From assembly GCA_018136815.1 (NCBI GenBank), contig CM030932.1, positions 5,432,407 through 5,496,406 on the forward strand: DNA of 64,000 nucleotides, in the 5' to 3' direction. Below, piece after piece: positions 28,889 through 39,876 of this stretch (the stretch's first letter is position 1; every line of letters begins with the position of its first letter). The notes under the pieces are model-generated. The model worked only from the letters and a program-made list of their open reading frames with translations. It was not told the DNA's origin and did no database searches. Position numbers and translations under genes: made by a program. The stretch comes from Isochrysis galbana. Taxonomy: Eukaryota; Haptophyta; Isochrysidales; Isochrysidaceae.

Positions 28889-31542
28889 CTATCCGCTTGG
28901 CAAGGAAGCGCCCCCGTCTGCCTGGCATTTGAGAACGTGCGGAGCCGAGTCGATGCGGCGCTCACCCTCAAAGCCGTCGGCAAGCCCGTTCATCAAGTTT
29001 GGAAGGGTAGGCATCACGACGAAGAAGCTAAGAAGGCTATACGCGAGATATTGAGCCGGGGCACGGAGCAGAGCGCGAGAAAGCTCACTCAGCAACCCGC
29101 CCACCACACGAGCCGCGACTGCGAGAGGCGGGAGCTCCGCGGGGATCGTGGCCATACCCGCCACGAAGGACGAGGCGGAATCGGCAGGCGCAGCGGGGGA
29201 ATCGTGCGGAGCCCCTGCCGCAGTGGGCGACATATTGGAGGCGGGGCTCTGGGCCTCCTTGCCAAAGACGGCTTGCAAGAAGGGCGGCGGGGCGAACAGA
29301 AGAGGAAGCATCGAAAAGGAGGTACGCAAAAGGTCGTCGATGGTCTTGTTCTCAGCAATGGCTAGCAATGAGAGATAAAAGCCGGAAAGGAGGCTGCAGG
29401 GGCGAGGGGCGAACTCTGAGGGCAATACTAAAGTAGGGAGCAATGAAAGGCGCTGGGATGTGATAGAGCAAGTCGGTTGCATGCACCCAGAGGAATTTCG
29501 GGACGAGCACGCGGCGTGCGACACACAAGTGCTTACGGTCAGCAAGTGCTGAGCGAGTGAGGGCGAGGGCTGCAAGTAAAACGGTGGCACTCACAGGAAG
29601 GCGGCGTAGGTGAGCAACGGCGGCAGCATAGCCCGCACGACTTGCTTCAAGATGTTTGAGGCGGCCCGCCCAACAGTGGCGCGTGCGTACTCTGCACCTG
29701 ATCGGGCGGACGCGCCGAATCGCGAGGCCCAAGTCCGTTTCGGTGAGGCAGCTTGGCGGCGGCTCGACACCGCCGCCCCGCCTCTGTCTGAGGCGCGTTG
29801 CGCGCTCTGCGCCGATGCATCTCCGTGCATGGTGCGGCTCAGCTTGTCGCCGCGTCTCTCTTTGGTGGCGCGAGAGCCAGCCTCGGGACGCGTGGTGGTC
29901 GCGGCTGCACTGGCGGAGCGAATGTACTGCGCGGCACGCGCCAGGCTGATGCCCCACAACAGACCCAGATATGTCGGGCGGCTGATGGCGATGGGTGACA
30001 TCGACGATGGGCGCGAGCGGCGAGAGAGACGCCCAAGGCCTACCGGAGCAACGCAAGGGTGGTTACTGTGGGTGGCGAGCGCGAGTGGTGTGCTGTCTGA
30101 CTGGCGCGCCACGCGGGCGCAGACGGCGACCGCTCACCTATAATGCTGCCGAGTGCCCCTTGCGCTGTCAGCGCCGCCATGACAGGATGAGTATTGGTTA
30201 GCCCCGCTCCAGGCCCGATCATCAGCCGCAGGAGCGACTCGTCCACAGCTCTTGAAGGAAGGCCGCCGGATCGGGCCTCGGCGCCGTCCTCGCCGGCCGC
30301 CGCCGACTCCATCTCTGATCGCCTTAGCGGCGCGCCTGTCGCCACGTCTATCACTTCCACCTCGTCGATGTTCGCCAGCCAGGTAGTGGGCGCCACGTCT
30401 CCCTCGGTGGCCACCCTCCCCGGCCGACACTCGCGACGGCTCTTCTCGGCGTCGCCGCCCCGTTCATCGGCGTCGGCGTCGCTTTGCACGCGTTCCACGT
30501 GCATTCCATCTCCAGCTTCGATTTGCCCGCTCGCCTGTTCCTCCACCGCTTTCAGCTGGCGAAGCGCCAGGGCCATGGCCACTGCCAATTGCTCGTCGCC
30601 CTCCTTCTCACCTGGCGTCAAATCCGACTCGAGCATTTGGCGGCCCTCATCAGAGGTTAGAGGCACTGGCGTGCGCTTTGACGTGCCGTCCTCCTGCAGG
30701 GATGCCAGGCGCGCGCCGATCTGCTTGAAGGCCGCATTCCTCCGCGTTTCCGACAGGCCAACGGCACTCATAGGCTCGAGGCGGCAGGCCGTCTGCATCT
30801 TCTCTTCGTCGACAAAGACTTCGACGACGCACCCCAGCTGCTTCGAAACGCTCAGCTGGTCCTCCAATAGCGCGGAGAGCCGGCGAGCCGAACTCGCCGC
30901 CTCGGCGTTTGGCGCGCGCGCCGCGTGCCGCACAAGCGCGTCGCGGAGCAAGCGGATGCGAGCCTGGGTGCCATTGGGCCACGAGTAGGCCGGGCTCCGC
31001 ACACCCGGTTTGAGCCTCACAACATCGCCAGCACGCGGGACATCGGCAGCGGCAGTGACACGCTCCAGCTCGTAGAGGACGCCCCTCCATCCCGAGTACT
31101 GCGGGAAATCGATCGTGCAGTCCGCGCTCTCCACCGAGAAGTCGACAAGCTTCCCGACTGCTTGCTTTGGCAGCCCTCCCCACTCATATGCGGGCCTACG
31201 GACAGAAGGACGGACTCGCACACGGTCTCCGAGTGAAGGGTGGACGAGCCGCGCTGCTTGCGCTTGCCCAGGAGCCTCCGTACCCTCTGCGCCATCCCCC
31301 TGCTCTTCCGTCAAGCCTGGGGCTTCCCCGTCCCTCCTCTCTGCCAGCCGAGCTACTCGGTCCTCGAGAGTGTGAAGAAGGCGACGGAGCTCTCGGAGCG
31401 AAGAGGGCGAAGCAGCGCGGTCGTCGTCACTGTTGGCGGCGCCACCGCGCAGTCGGTACGCAACCTTGCCCCCGCACTCACCCACGAAGCCAGAAGACGC
31501 CGCAGCAAGCCACGCCGTAAGCCAGACGCTCAGCGGAGCCAT
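28889..31542 (-). CDS. Secreted/membrane protein with MIB/HERC2-like modules
   Basis: Three exons are proposed: 31542-30138, 30039-29595 and 29393-28889, with GT-AG introns of 98 and 201 bp. Phases match at both joins, giving 784 residues. Residues 1-24 look like a signal peptide (MAPLSVWLTAWLAAASSGFV), followed by YRLRGG. Residues 103-162 (GDRVRVRPSVRRPAYEWGG through FPQYSGW) match the MIB/HERC2-like fold with its closing Trp and LYELE; a second, shorter copy starts at ~170 (GDVVRLKPGVRSPAYSW). In MIB and KEG ubiquitin ligases such modules bind substrate, but no RING or HECT is present here. The exon 2/3 junction rebuilds a hydrophobic segment (TYAAFLLLSGFYLSLLAI), perhaps a membrane helix; another lies near the C terminus. 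The function is unknown. Exon 1 is well supported, exons 2-3 less so. Confidence 0.66.
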
Positions 31543-31544
31543 GT

Positions 31545-31596
31545 GAGGAGCCCCCCCCCTCCCCTTTTCCCTTCTCCCTCCCTTTCCCTTCTCTTG

Positions 31597-31628
<32 letters not shown>

Positions 31629-31800
31629 CCCCCTCCCCTCTCCCTTTTCTGGTCTCTCTTCTTCTTTAAGGGAAGAGTACTAGTACTCCTTTCTCTCCCC
31701 CCCCCCGGCCGTCTTCCACCCTCTTCTCCTCCTCTCTCTCTCTTCTCTCTCTCCCTCACTTTCTCTCTCTCTCGTCTCCGCCGGCCGCCCCGTCCCCCTC
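31545..31800. repeat. C/T-rich tract with poly-C, upstream of 31542 start
   Basis: Over 250 bases of C/T-dominated sequence include about 25 consecutive C at 31600-31624 and CTCTCT runs to about 31770. It abuts the start codon at 31542, so the transcript's 5' leader or core promoter would be purine-rich on the sense strand. Confidence 0.9.
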
Positions 31801-32612
31801 TCCTCTCATGTCTATTTATAGCAATACTCCTTCTAGAGTAAAAGGAAGACCCCTTCGCCCATCGCAAAGGGGTGGCTAGCCTAGATAGTAGATAGATGGA
31901 GAAAAATTGAAGTACGGTGCGGGGTGCTGCGGCCTGCAAGTACGGCCAAATACGGATGTATTTGGCCTCCGGCCAATATTTGGCCTCCGGCCAAACACAT
32001 TGCAAATACATTCGAGGCCCACCACCCATCACCCATGACCATGACCATGACGTGATTCAAATACGGTGTGCCGGTATATACAAATGCACAAATACAAATA
32101 CACATTATCCCAACATCCCAACTCGTACCTTGTATTTCCCATCTACCATCTATCTAGGCCTCTGGCCGCCAAATACGAATACGGTAAATACATGTTTCCC
32201 ATCTACGGTGGCTAGCGTTCAGGTTCTAGGTCGGGGGCAACCTCCGAGCGAGCATTCTGTGTTTTGCTGGGCCGGCCGAGCGAGCGTTCTGGTGTTCTGG
32301 TACGCTCCACAGACGGACCGACGGACCAGGTGCACTCTCAAAGCCCAAGGACCAAGGACCAAGGACAAGGACAAGGCAGGTTGCGAGCAAGAGCAGGAAG
32401 GAGTAAGAGGGCTGCGCTCTTTCTTTCTCCCCTGCCCCCTGCCCACTCTTCCTTTGCAATAAGCATTGGCATTGAGCATTAAGTAGCAACGAAATGTGTA
32501 CGAGTACAAGGCCGGGTGGATTTGGGATGAATTGGTGATGCCTCTCCGAATGGCGACGAGTGCTAGAAATGAATCCGTATCTTGCCCTCCTATTCCGAAA
32601 AAGGATGGCCTA
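31801..32612. other. Intergenic, no supported gene
   Basis: Contains a short tandem motif, TATTTGGCCTCCGGCCAA, repeated at about 31958-31995, and AT-richer DNA with CAAATACAAATACA. It is the 3' flank of the GT25 gene and the upstream region of the MIB-like gene. Confidence 0.5.
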
Positions 32613-33605
32613 CTACAGCCTAATCATCACCTCAGAATTCTCGGTATCACTGAGCCCACGCCTCTCCCTTGCAAGCATGGGCTTCACTGCGTATGCATGT
32701 AATCTTGGAGCATGAGCAAAGAGCTCATCGAGATCAGAGCGAGAGAGGCCAGGGCCGGGGTCGTGATTGCAGTATAGCAGAGGTATGAATTCGTCGACTG
32801 GTATCAAGTTGGCCAGATAGTTGCTTGCGAGGAACTTCTGTGCCCCGGAGTTCCATAGCACATACGCAGTCGTCTTGTAAGAGAAGGCGGGGATAACTAT
32901 ACCCAAACCTGCATCTGTGCAAAGAAAGCCATCCGTACTTTGGCATTTCGACCCAGATTGACCTGATCGTATGTCAGACACTCCTTCCGCAATGCTGCAT
33001 CCCACTAGTCCCGTCGTATCGCTGCACATAGATGCATCACCGACGAGATTTTCGATGCTTAACTCGCGCTGCGGCCAACAGGGTTTGCGCGCAAGGTAAA
33101 GCAAGTCTGGTGGGGGCACCTTTCCCACCATGGCCAGCTTCTCCAAACGGCGGACTACATGCACGACCGCTTCGCGGGCGTTCTCGACAAACGCAGCGTC
33201 GTCCTCCACGACAACTGCAAATGGCAGCCCGAGCTGGACTACCTTCTCCCACACATGATAGTGCGAGAGTGCGCAGCCAACCTCACCCCACTTAAGGTTG
33301 CGGTTGTAGAAGCGAAAGGTGGAGGTGGGCAGTCGCCATCCGTCGTACACGCTCACGCCCGTCGGTAGCCCGCGCGAGCGGAGATCCTTCCCATCAACTG
33401 CATCGTACAGCCAGACGTCAGCAAAGCCGGCCGCCGCCACTCTCTCTAGCGCGCTCGCACGCTTGGCCGGCCGGCGGCGGAGAGAGATGAGGAAAAGAGG
33501 CAGCGCTCGACGACGCGCACGGCCAAGCAGCAAGCCGCTAGCCACGCAGAGTAGCGCCAGAGCACACAGCTCCCGCACTGAGTCGCTAGCCATCGCTCTC
33601 TTCAC
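32613..33605 (-). CDS. Glycosyltransferase family 25-like protein
   Basis: Type II membrane glycosyltransferase, probably Golgi, of the GT25 family (bacterial LPS galactosyltransferases and collagen galactosyltransferases). It has 330 residues in one exon. Residues 12-28 form a signal anchor (LCALALLCVASGLLLG). The GT25 start block is LFLISLRRRPAKRASALERV with YDAVDGKDL. Residues 106-118 (WGEVGCALSHYHVWEK) and VVVEDDAAF (Glu134-Asp135-Asp136, the metal-binding acidic block) are the family's core. Near the C terminus, TAYVLWNSGAQKFLAS and IPVDEFIP match the usual GT25 end. Met5 is an alternative start. Donor and acceptor sugars cannot be told from sequence. Confidence 0.88.
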   Translation of the reverse strand: MKRAMASDSVRELCALALLCVASGLLLGRARRRALPLFLISLRRRPAKRASALERVAAAGFADVWLYDAVDGKDLRSRGLPTGVSVYDGWRLPTSTFRFYNRNLKWGEVGCALSHYHVWEKVVQLGLPFAVVVEDDAAFVENAREAVVHVVRRLEKLAMVGKVPPPDLLYLARKPCWPQRELSIENLVGDASMCSDTTGLVGCSIAEGVSDIRSGQSGSKCQSTDGFLCTDAGLGIVIPAFSYKTTAYVLWNSGAQKFLASNYLANLIPVDEFIPLLYCNHDPGPGLSRSDLDELFAHAPRLHAYAVKPMLARERRGLSDTENSEVMIRL

Positions 33606-33711
33606 ACGAGGCGCCGCCGAAAGTCAGCGATCGCGGGAAATCACGGAATCATCGAAATCTACTTTCTACTTGCTAGTCCCATTAGCATTATAGCTCAAGA
33701 GGGGTTTTGGA

Positions 33712-33781
33712 GGCCGCAATAGGGCCCCAACAGCCCCCCGCCCCAACAGTGTTGGGGCGCTGTTGAGGCTCTATTGCGGCC
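33712..33781. repeat. Imperfect inverted repeat with inner palindrome
   Basis: Left arm GGCCGCAATAGGGCCCCAAC(AGC) at 33712-33734 pairs with 33759-33781 with two mismatches. Between them GCCCCAACAGTGTTGGGGC (33740-33758) is itself a palindrome with 9-bp arms around one base. It lies about 110 bp upstream of the GT25 start. It could be a MITE-like relic, a cruciform, or a hairpin if transcribed. Confidence 0.88.
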
Positions 33782-34800
33782 GTCCTGCAGTCCTGCAAAA
33801 GGAGAAAATCGCGTCTTCCTCTCAATAGCGGTCTTCTCAACAACAGTACAGCGGCCTGCGGCAGTACGCAGTACAACCCGGATGGGACAACAGGTACAAG
33901 GTCAACAGGTTTCGGGGGCCTCTTCCCATGAACAAGACATGTTGATAGGTCGCAATGGGTCCGTAACAGATCAAAATAAGACTCATTATACTTATATTAT
34001 AGATGTATCAGTATGATTTATAATGTGAATATGATTGGATTCTGACTTCTGAGCTTAGTTACTAGGGAGAGGAAGGGATCTAAGATGATGTGGGAGTGGG
34101 TACGATAGCGGTACCTATAGCCACGCGCGAGGCGAGAATATTAAAAGCTTTTTTTAGCTATTAACAGGTAACAGGGCTGGCAGGCCTGTCGAACACGCGA
34201 TGACTACAGGCTCATAGGCAGAGGGCCGTTCGACCGAGCCGGCAGCTGACGCGGTCGTGGAAGGATCGTTGATTGTTGCTTGCGGGAAGATGTCTGAAAG
34301 GTCATAGTAAGAGTCGGGTCTGACAATGTCTGCCATCGAGCGCTACGAGCGACGAGGTAGACTGAAGGCCGGAGGATTGTGACGCGTGGCGTCGGAGAGT
34401 AGGGACGAGGCTAGCTAGCGAGCTAGTGGAAGAGAGAGAATGAGAATGAGGGCTTCTTAGGTCCGAGGTAGACACGGGAGACTACAACACAAGGTCCCAA
34501 AAAAGGCTAAGGGCACCGAACCACACACACTAAACCAAACAGGGCGAAAACTAACCACACCTGGACGGACGGCCAAGCGTCGGCACCAGGGCAATTCAGC
34601 AGCGCGCAGACATGCGACAGAGGGGTCGGCACAACGAGGACAGACCTCGCTGGGGAGCTATGACCGATACACGGAGAGAAGACAAAAGACAGTCGCATGG
34701 AACATTTGATGACATCGAGAGAAAGTAAGAGAAGAGGCGGTATACCAATCGACGAGACCTTGAGGCTTAAAATAACCCGCAGATTAGAAGTAAAAGTCTG
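33782..34800. other. Intergenic with probable element 3' sequence
   Basis: On the minus strand 34120-34156 carries the AAAAAAAGCTTTTAATATTC motif shared with 308 and 1177. The GT-rich minus strand at 34450-34700 resembles a LINE 3' UTR and may belong to the element at 34801-36550. Two short minus frames (34154-34336 and 34507-34698) have no family match. Confidence 0.4.
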
Positions 34801-36550
34801 TCATCGTATGGACTCCACCCATTGTAGGGACTTCTGCAGGCTCCTATAATCGCGCGCTATTAGCGCCGTGTCGTCAGCGAATTGGCTTATCTTCAGGCTA
34901 TACCCATTGAGGTTTACGCCGCTGATGTCTTCGTCGCCGTTGATAGCGCGGGTGAGTGCCTCCGTGGTTAGGAGAAACGTGAGCGGTGACAGCGGGCAGC
35001 CTTGCGGCATGCCGCTACCCACGGTGAACGGGTAGCTTCTCCCGCCATTGGTCTTGATGGTTCGTACCGGCCGGGCGTCTTCGCTCGTGAGCGCCTCCGC
35101 CAATGTCCGGAAGTCCTTCCCGAAATTGAGGAGTTCAAGGGCGAGGTGGTAGAACTCCCAACTCACTCTGTCGAACGCCTTCTCCGCTTCTTGTTCACAC
35201 TCGCATACGCGAATCGAGCTCAAGAGGCCCTTAACCACTTCTGGCCGCCACCCTTTGCAACCGCGTAGGCTGCCGTGGACCATGAGCTTGTGGGGAGATT
35301 GAATGGATTCTGGCATCTTGATTTCCTTGCACGCCCGAATGGCGTAATTTACCGGGACGGTCTTGCCGTCGATCTGTAGTAGTAGCTTGCGAGGAAAGTT
35401 TCCGTCTAGAAAGGAGCCTTGGCCCGCCGAAACATAGAGATGCCAACGGGTCGCGTAGGCTGCCTTGGACACAAAGGTGCCTGCTCCGCCTTCGAGCTTC
35501 ATTCGCTCCCGGTTTCCTTTCAGGAAGGTCAGCCCAACCTTTTCGATCTGATCGCAAAGATAAGTGCGCTCAGATTGATTTGGGCCGCTTGCGCCAGGCC
35601 GTCTGCCTCGACGACCAGGTGCGCCGCGACGTCTTGGAGGGCGTTGTAGAGAGCCTTGCGAGAAGACGAGCCTTTCTTGTTGATTCTCTCGTCTATGGAT
35701 TCAACTTTCACGCGGACCGAAAGGTCGGTTTGAGCGATGCGGAGGGTGGTGATGTCGCCATAGCGTTCTTTGAATTGTTGAGCGCAGTCCTCGTTCACGG
35801 CGATATGCCATGGTCCGCGGATAGACCGGGCCCAGAAGTCCGGCTCCGGGTCGACTCCCTCGAGCTCCAAGAGGAGCTCTACGATCGCGGCATAGACCGT
35901 GGCGTCCATGAAGGTATAGTCTCCCGCTCCTGGTGGAAGGACAGCTCGTATGTTGCGTCTGACTCCGTGTACCCTTGTTCTTCATCCGAGGGTGGCTCCT
36001 GCATGGCAGGGGCGGTCGGGAGTGGTGAGACTGAGGGCGGGTCCAAGCGGGCAGTTGGCAGAGGAGTGTGGTGTGTGTCCCATGACACAACCCAGCATTT
36101 CTCCTTCTGTGTGGCCTTATGTTGCAGTGTTGGTGGGTCTGTGTGGTTGTGCGTAATGATGCAGATATTGAGTTTGTGCCCATAAGGGCCACCCGGTCTC
36201 GGGCCGCGCTGCCGAGGCAGCGCGGCCGTCCCCAGGGTGGGAGAGGCCTCTGCCATAAGGCATGCCTGGTGGTTCGGTGGTTCGTCCTGGGTGGTGCTGG
36301 TCCTTTGTCCTCTACAGCTTGTGGCCCACCATGAGGTGGGCCAGCATGGCTGCTGTGACTTGTGTGGCCGGGGCCACGGGCCGTGCGGCGCGACCGGGAT
36401 CGCGCTCACCTGCTCGGCCTCTGCGGGCGGACGCGGTCGCTTCGCCAGCGACAGCTCCATGGGTGCTGGGGGGGCGCCCGCGGCGGGGGACCCGAAGGAG
36501 TGGGGAGCGGCGACGCGCTCCATGGCGACCAACTATAAAGTTAGTTGTCG
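34801..36550 (-). mobile_element. Non-LTR retrotransposon, internally deleted and frameshifted
   Basis: Reading down from 36550 there is a proline-rich 5' frame starting VAMERVAAPH, then an ORF1-like segment at 35909-35529 (GPWHIAVNEDCAQQFKERYG, with DLSVRVKVESIDERI). An A/G-run frameshift near 35545 intervenes, and then a segment with AAYATRWHLYVSAGQGSFLDG continues in the 35502-34801 frame. That frame passes directly from RVCECEQEAE into KAFDRVSWEFY and on through GMPQGCPLSPLTF and SQFADDTALI, the RT palm motifs with catalytic FADD. The endonuclease and the first RT blocks are missing, so an internal deletion joins ORF1 to mid-RT. The 5' terminus matches 23805-23857. Confidence 0.8.
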
Positions 36551-37175
36551 AACCTGAACCTGAGATTTCCGTCTTTGTCCTTGTGCCTCCAGTCCCCGTT
36601 CCACTCTTGATGCGTGAGCGTGTGCTCCTCTGTGCCTATGCCTATGCGGTTCAACATTCTTCTTGCACTCCATCACTCCACCGGCACAACCACAGCCACT
36701 CAGCCTTCAACAATTATCGATCATTGAAGTTGCTACTTCATAAATAGGTCAAAGGGACTCCATGACCAATCAGAAGTACGGAACGAGAGCAAGGCAAGAA
36801 ACGCAAAAGCGGACGTGCATCATTCTCGGAGCTAAGTGTGACATACTCTTATCATCCCCGCCCCTCTCTCCAATTCCCACCCCTGCCGACGCTTCAGTGG
36901 AGAGTCGTCTCCATTGCAGCGTAGCCGGCCTGTCAGGTTGGGAACCGCCCGAAGAAAAGACCAAGCTTCTCAGGGGCAGAAGGAACTTGGCTCACACTCG
37001 ACAGCCTGCCGATGCTGCAACGATCAGTGTAGCGATGTTACACCAGATGTCAACAACTGGTAGGCAACCAGGATTTGTGATGAAGCGGTCTCGTGGTCTT
37101 GAAACTGTAGAGCATTGACTGCAGATTGGCACCTACGACCATTGAGAGCGATTGGCGTGCGGGTGGGAAACCAGT
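36551..37175. other. Intergenic, no supported gene
   Basis: No convincing gene, RNA or repeat between the LINE 5' end and the VTA1 stop codon. Short plus frames here are unremarkable. Confidence 0.5.
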
Positions 37176-38866
37176 TCACATTGCCTCAATGAGGCGAACA
37201 AGGACTCCGAGGATCAACTCGACTCCATTCAGATCCTCGTTCCACAACAGCTCAAAATGATGACGTGCAAGCGCCAAAAATCTGAATTGTGGACTTATGG
37301 TAAATCTCAAGATGAAAAACACCCTACCGCGGGCTGTGGCAGCATGCCCCACGATCGCATGATCGCAGACGGCGGCCTCACCTGCCCATAGCATCCCTCA
37401 TCTGCGCAACTGTAGGCTTGTATGTGTTGTGCCGTGTGGGCATAACCATGTTGACCGGCATCCTTGCCGGAGACGTCGGGAGGGCGTTGGGTGGCAAAGG
37501 CGGAGGTGCGACGGTTGGGTCGAGCCATTCACCGGCTGATGGCGGAGGCGGTGGGAAGACTGGAGCGGAGGGGGTTGTGGGAGACTGGACTACGGGCGCC
37601 TCAGGCAAAGACAGGTAGGAGGGTGGAGCGACTCCTTCGCCAGGATTGCCGCTAGGATCAGGCTGCGATACATTGGGCAACGAGGAGAGCGAAGATGAGG
37701 GGAACTCATCTGCGTCATCATTCATCCCCGGCAGAGGCTCAGCCTCCCGAGGGGGAGCCGGAGGACGACGCTCTTTGGTCGCCTTAGCAATCTCAACAAA
37801 ACGAACCTGCGAGCGGAAAAGGAGCACAGCGAATGAGGGAAGGCCGACCACACAGTTCGGAAGACGAAGAGATAGCACAGTCGAAATAGCGTTGCGCGAG
37901 AGGATATGCAGGCAGTTGTGCGCCGGTGTCATGACAAACAGCGTGTTGCGGCCGGAGCTGGAGGTCATCACCTTAGCATACTTTATCTTCTCGGCCAGAT
38001 CCGGGGGCAGCTCACCGAATTGCTTGCAGCACTCCAGCACCTGTAACAAGACGTGAACCAAGCGTGACGAGGTCATGCTGAGCACGCGAAAGCACATGCT
38101 GTGCCAGGACATCACAAACGAATTCGCGCCAGGTGCACAGCACTCACATTAGCAGCAACGAGGAACGCCTTGGCCGTCTTCAGATCCGAGTGGCCAGCGC
38201 GATCGGCGTCATCCGCTCGCTTGAAGAGATCCTGCCCAAAGTTCTCGACTTGGATGCTTGCGTCCTCTAGGTCACCCAATATAGCCTTTTCAGCCTCGAG
38301 CTCGTCCATCAAGTTTATGATAAAGCTCATGTCCGCCTTAGGAATGGACGGGCGCAAACTCATAGCTTCCTGTTGACGTCGAAGGACAGGGGTGAATCAA
38401 AAGGTGTGCTTGTGCTGCTGCCATGACTCTCCTCGTCCGCCTGCAATGCCTCATTCCCTCCCCAGGACACAGAGCCCTCCCCAGCGCACCCGTGAATCTC
38501 CTCAGACCCGTCCGTGCCTTTTCGTCCTTCGCAGCCCCGATGCTCCTCTCTATCCCACACAGAGCCCTCTCCAACCCCCATCTAAAGCAGACAGAACAAG
38601 AGCTTTCCTGGCACGACCGTAGCCCTCGGCAGTTCTTCCAACTCATTCTCATCCGACAGGTACCTCATACAGAGTCCCGATCCCCAGCGCTCTCCAACCG
38701 ATGCAGGACCCCCCCTCCCCCTTCTCCCCCCTTCCTCCCTCCGCTCCCTCACCTGCACCGCATAGAGCCGGCAGTGGTAAGCGACGAGCGGATCTCTCGT
38801 TGCGAGCTCAGCGCCACGCTCGAGGTAGGGCTTGATTTTCTTGAGCGAGTCGGGCGGCGGGATCAT
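37176..38866 (-). CDS. VTA1: VTA1/LIP5, Vps4-activating ESCRT-III factor
   Basis: Cytosolic co-factor that binds ESCRT-III through N-terminal MIT-like helices and stimulates the Vps4 ATPase with its C-terminal VSL domain. Five exons (38866-38753, 38369-38148, 38040-37972, 37806-37382, 37281-37176) join in frame at GT-AG sites to give 311 residues (human 307). Exon 1 has SLKKIKPYLERGAELATRDP with VAYHCRLYAVQ; exon 2 has IINLMDELEAEKAILGDLED with FKRADDADRAGHSDLKTAKAF; exon 3 is just 23 codons (FGELPPDLAEKIKYAK). A Pro/Ser-rich linker fills most of exon 4. Exon 5 (LARHHFELLWNEDLNGVELI through VRLIEAM) fits the VSL helices. The start at 38866 is chosen because upstream in-frame sequence to 39064 is low-complexity proline. 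Confidence 0.88.
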
Positions 38867-38899
38867 TGGGAGGTTACGGATGTCGGTAGGGGGAGGGCG

Positions 38900-39260
38900 A
38901 GGCCGCGCCAAGGGCCAAATGGGAGGAAGGGAGGGGGGAAGAGAGGGAGAGAGGCAGAAGGGGGGAGGGGGGGGGGGGGGGGGCGCGGGAGGGCGCGAGA
39001 AGGGAGGGAGAGGAGGGAGGGAGCGCTCCAAAACTAAAGGTATTGCTGCTGACCCTTTAAACAAGTCTAGCTAGATATATGAAGAATGGGGAGAGAAGCG
39101 CCTCTCTAGAGTCCTTTAAGTCTATGAGAAAGTGGGACCTTTCGAAGTGGAGAGAGAGAAGAGAGAGAGTGGTACAATTATAGAGAGAGAGGTGCAAATC
39201 CAGTGAAGAGAGAGAGAGAGTGGCTGACGGGGGGGGGGGGGGGGGGGCTCTCATCTCTCT
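38900..39260. repeat. Purine-rich tract upstream of VTA1
   Basis: G/A-dominated plus strand with a G run near 38968-38982, GAGAGA stretches to 39225 and a second G run at 39228-39247. On the VTA1 sense strand this is a CT-rich leader or promoter. Confidence 0.88.
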
Positions 39261-39479
39261 CTCCTCGATCGAGACGATGAACAAACGAAGAACAGAGGAT
39301 TCCACCAGAGAAAAGGATCACTATAAATAGGGGGTGGTGTGTGTCCACACACACATTCTGTGTAAAAGTACAAGTCCACGCGAGAACTACCTGCGAAGAT
39401 CCATCTGAAAGCACACGTAAATAGGCGTCATTTGCCCATGGACTGTACACGACCGGAAACCCTTCCGCCACGCCCCCGG

Positions 39480-39876
39480 TGCCCTCCCCCCCCCCCCCCC
39501 AGATTAGCGAGGACATTGTAAAAGAAGTAAAGGTATATTTCTCGAGCCCCTTCGGTACGAGCGGTTGGTTGGGCACTTTCTCAAGTGCCTTCTCGTCGCT
39601 CGCACCTGCCGCCGCCTCCTTCTCCTCCTCCTCCTCCACCACCCTCCCACGCTTCCGGGATGCATCCACACTAGTCGCATCGACCAAAACACGCGAGGAG
39701 CGCGCCCGGTAGCGGTGGCGGAAGTTGGGAACTCGAGCGCATCTCGGTACGTCAACGTAGACGCGGTTTCTGCGCCAAGGCCGATATTCGACAAGGTGTG
39801 CGAGGGTAGAGAGGGCAATTGGCTCGGCCACAAGGGCAGCATATCTTGATTTGACGTTATGCGCTGTCACTGTCAC
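39480..39876 (-). CDS. Unidentified frame, possible first exon
   Basis: From Met at 39876 the frame gives TVTAHNVKSRYAALVAEP, VPNFRHRYRARSSRVLVDAT and an acidic run (VVEEEEEKEAAAG), then enters a poly-G/C tract near 39487 that is unlikely to be coding. Composition up to about residue 125 is protein-like. No family is recognised and no clear donor was found. Listed so it is not lost. Confidence 0.25.

Noticed and set aside
36551-37120. Plus frames at 36237-36747 and 36762-37118
   Set aside because: Antisense to LINE sequence or low-content frames with no motif.
39178-39480. C-terminal part of the 232-codon minus frame
   Set aside because: Passes through poly-G/C and GA tracts of the VTA1 upstream region; unlikely coding.
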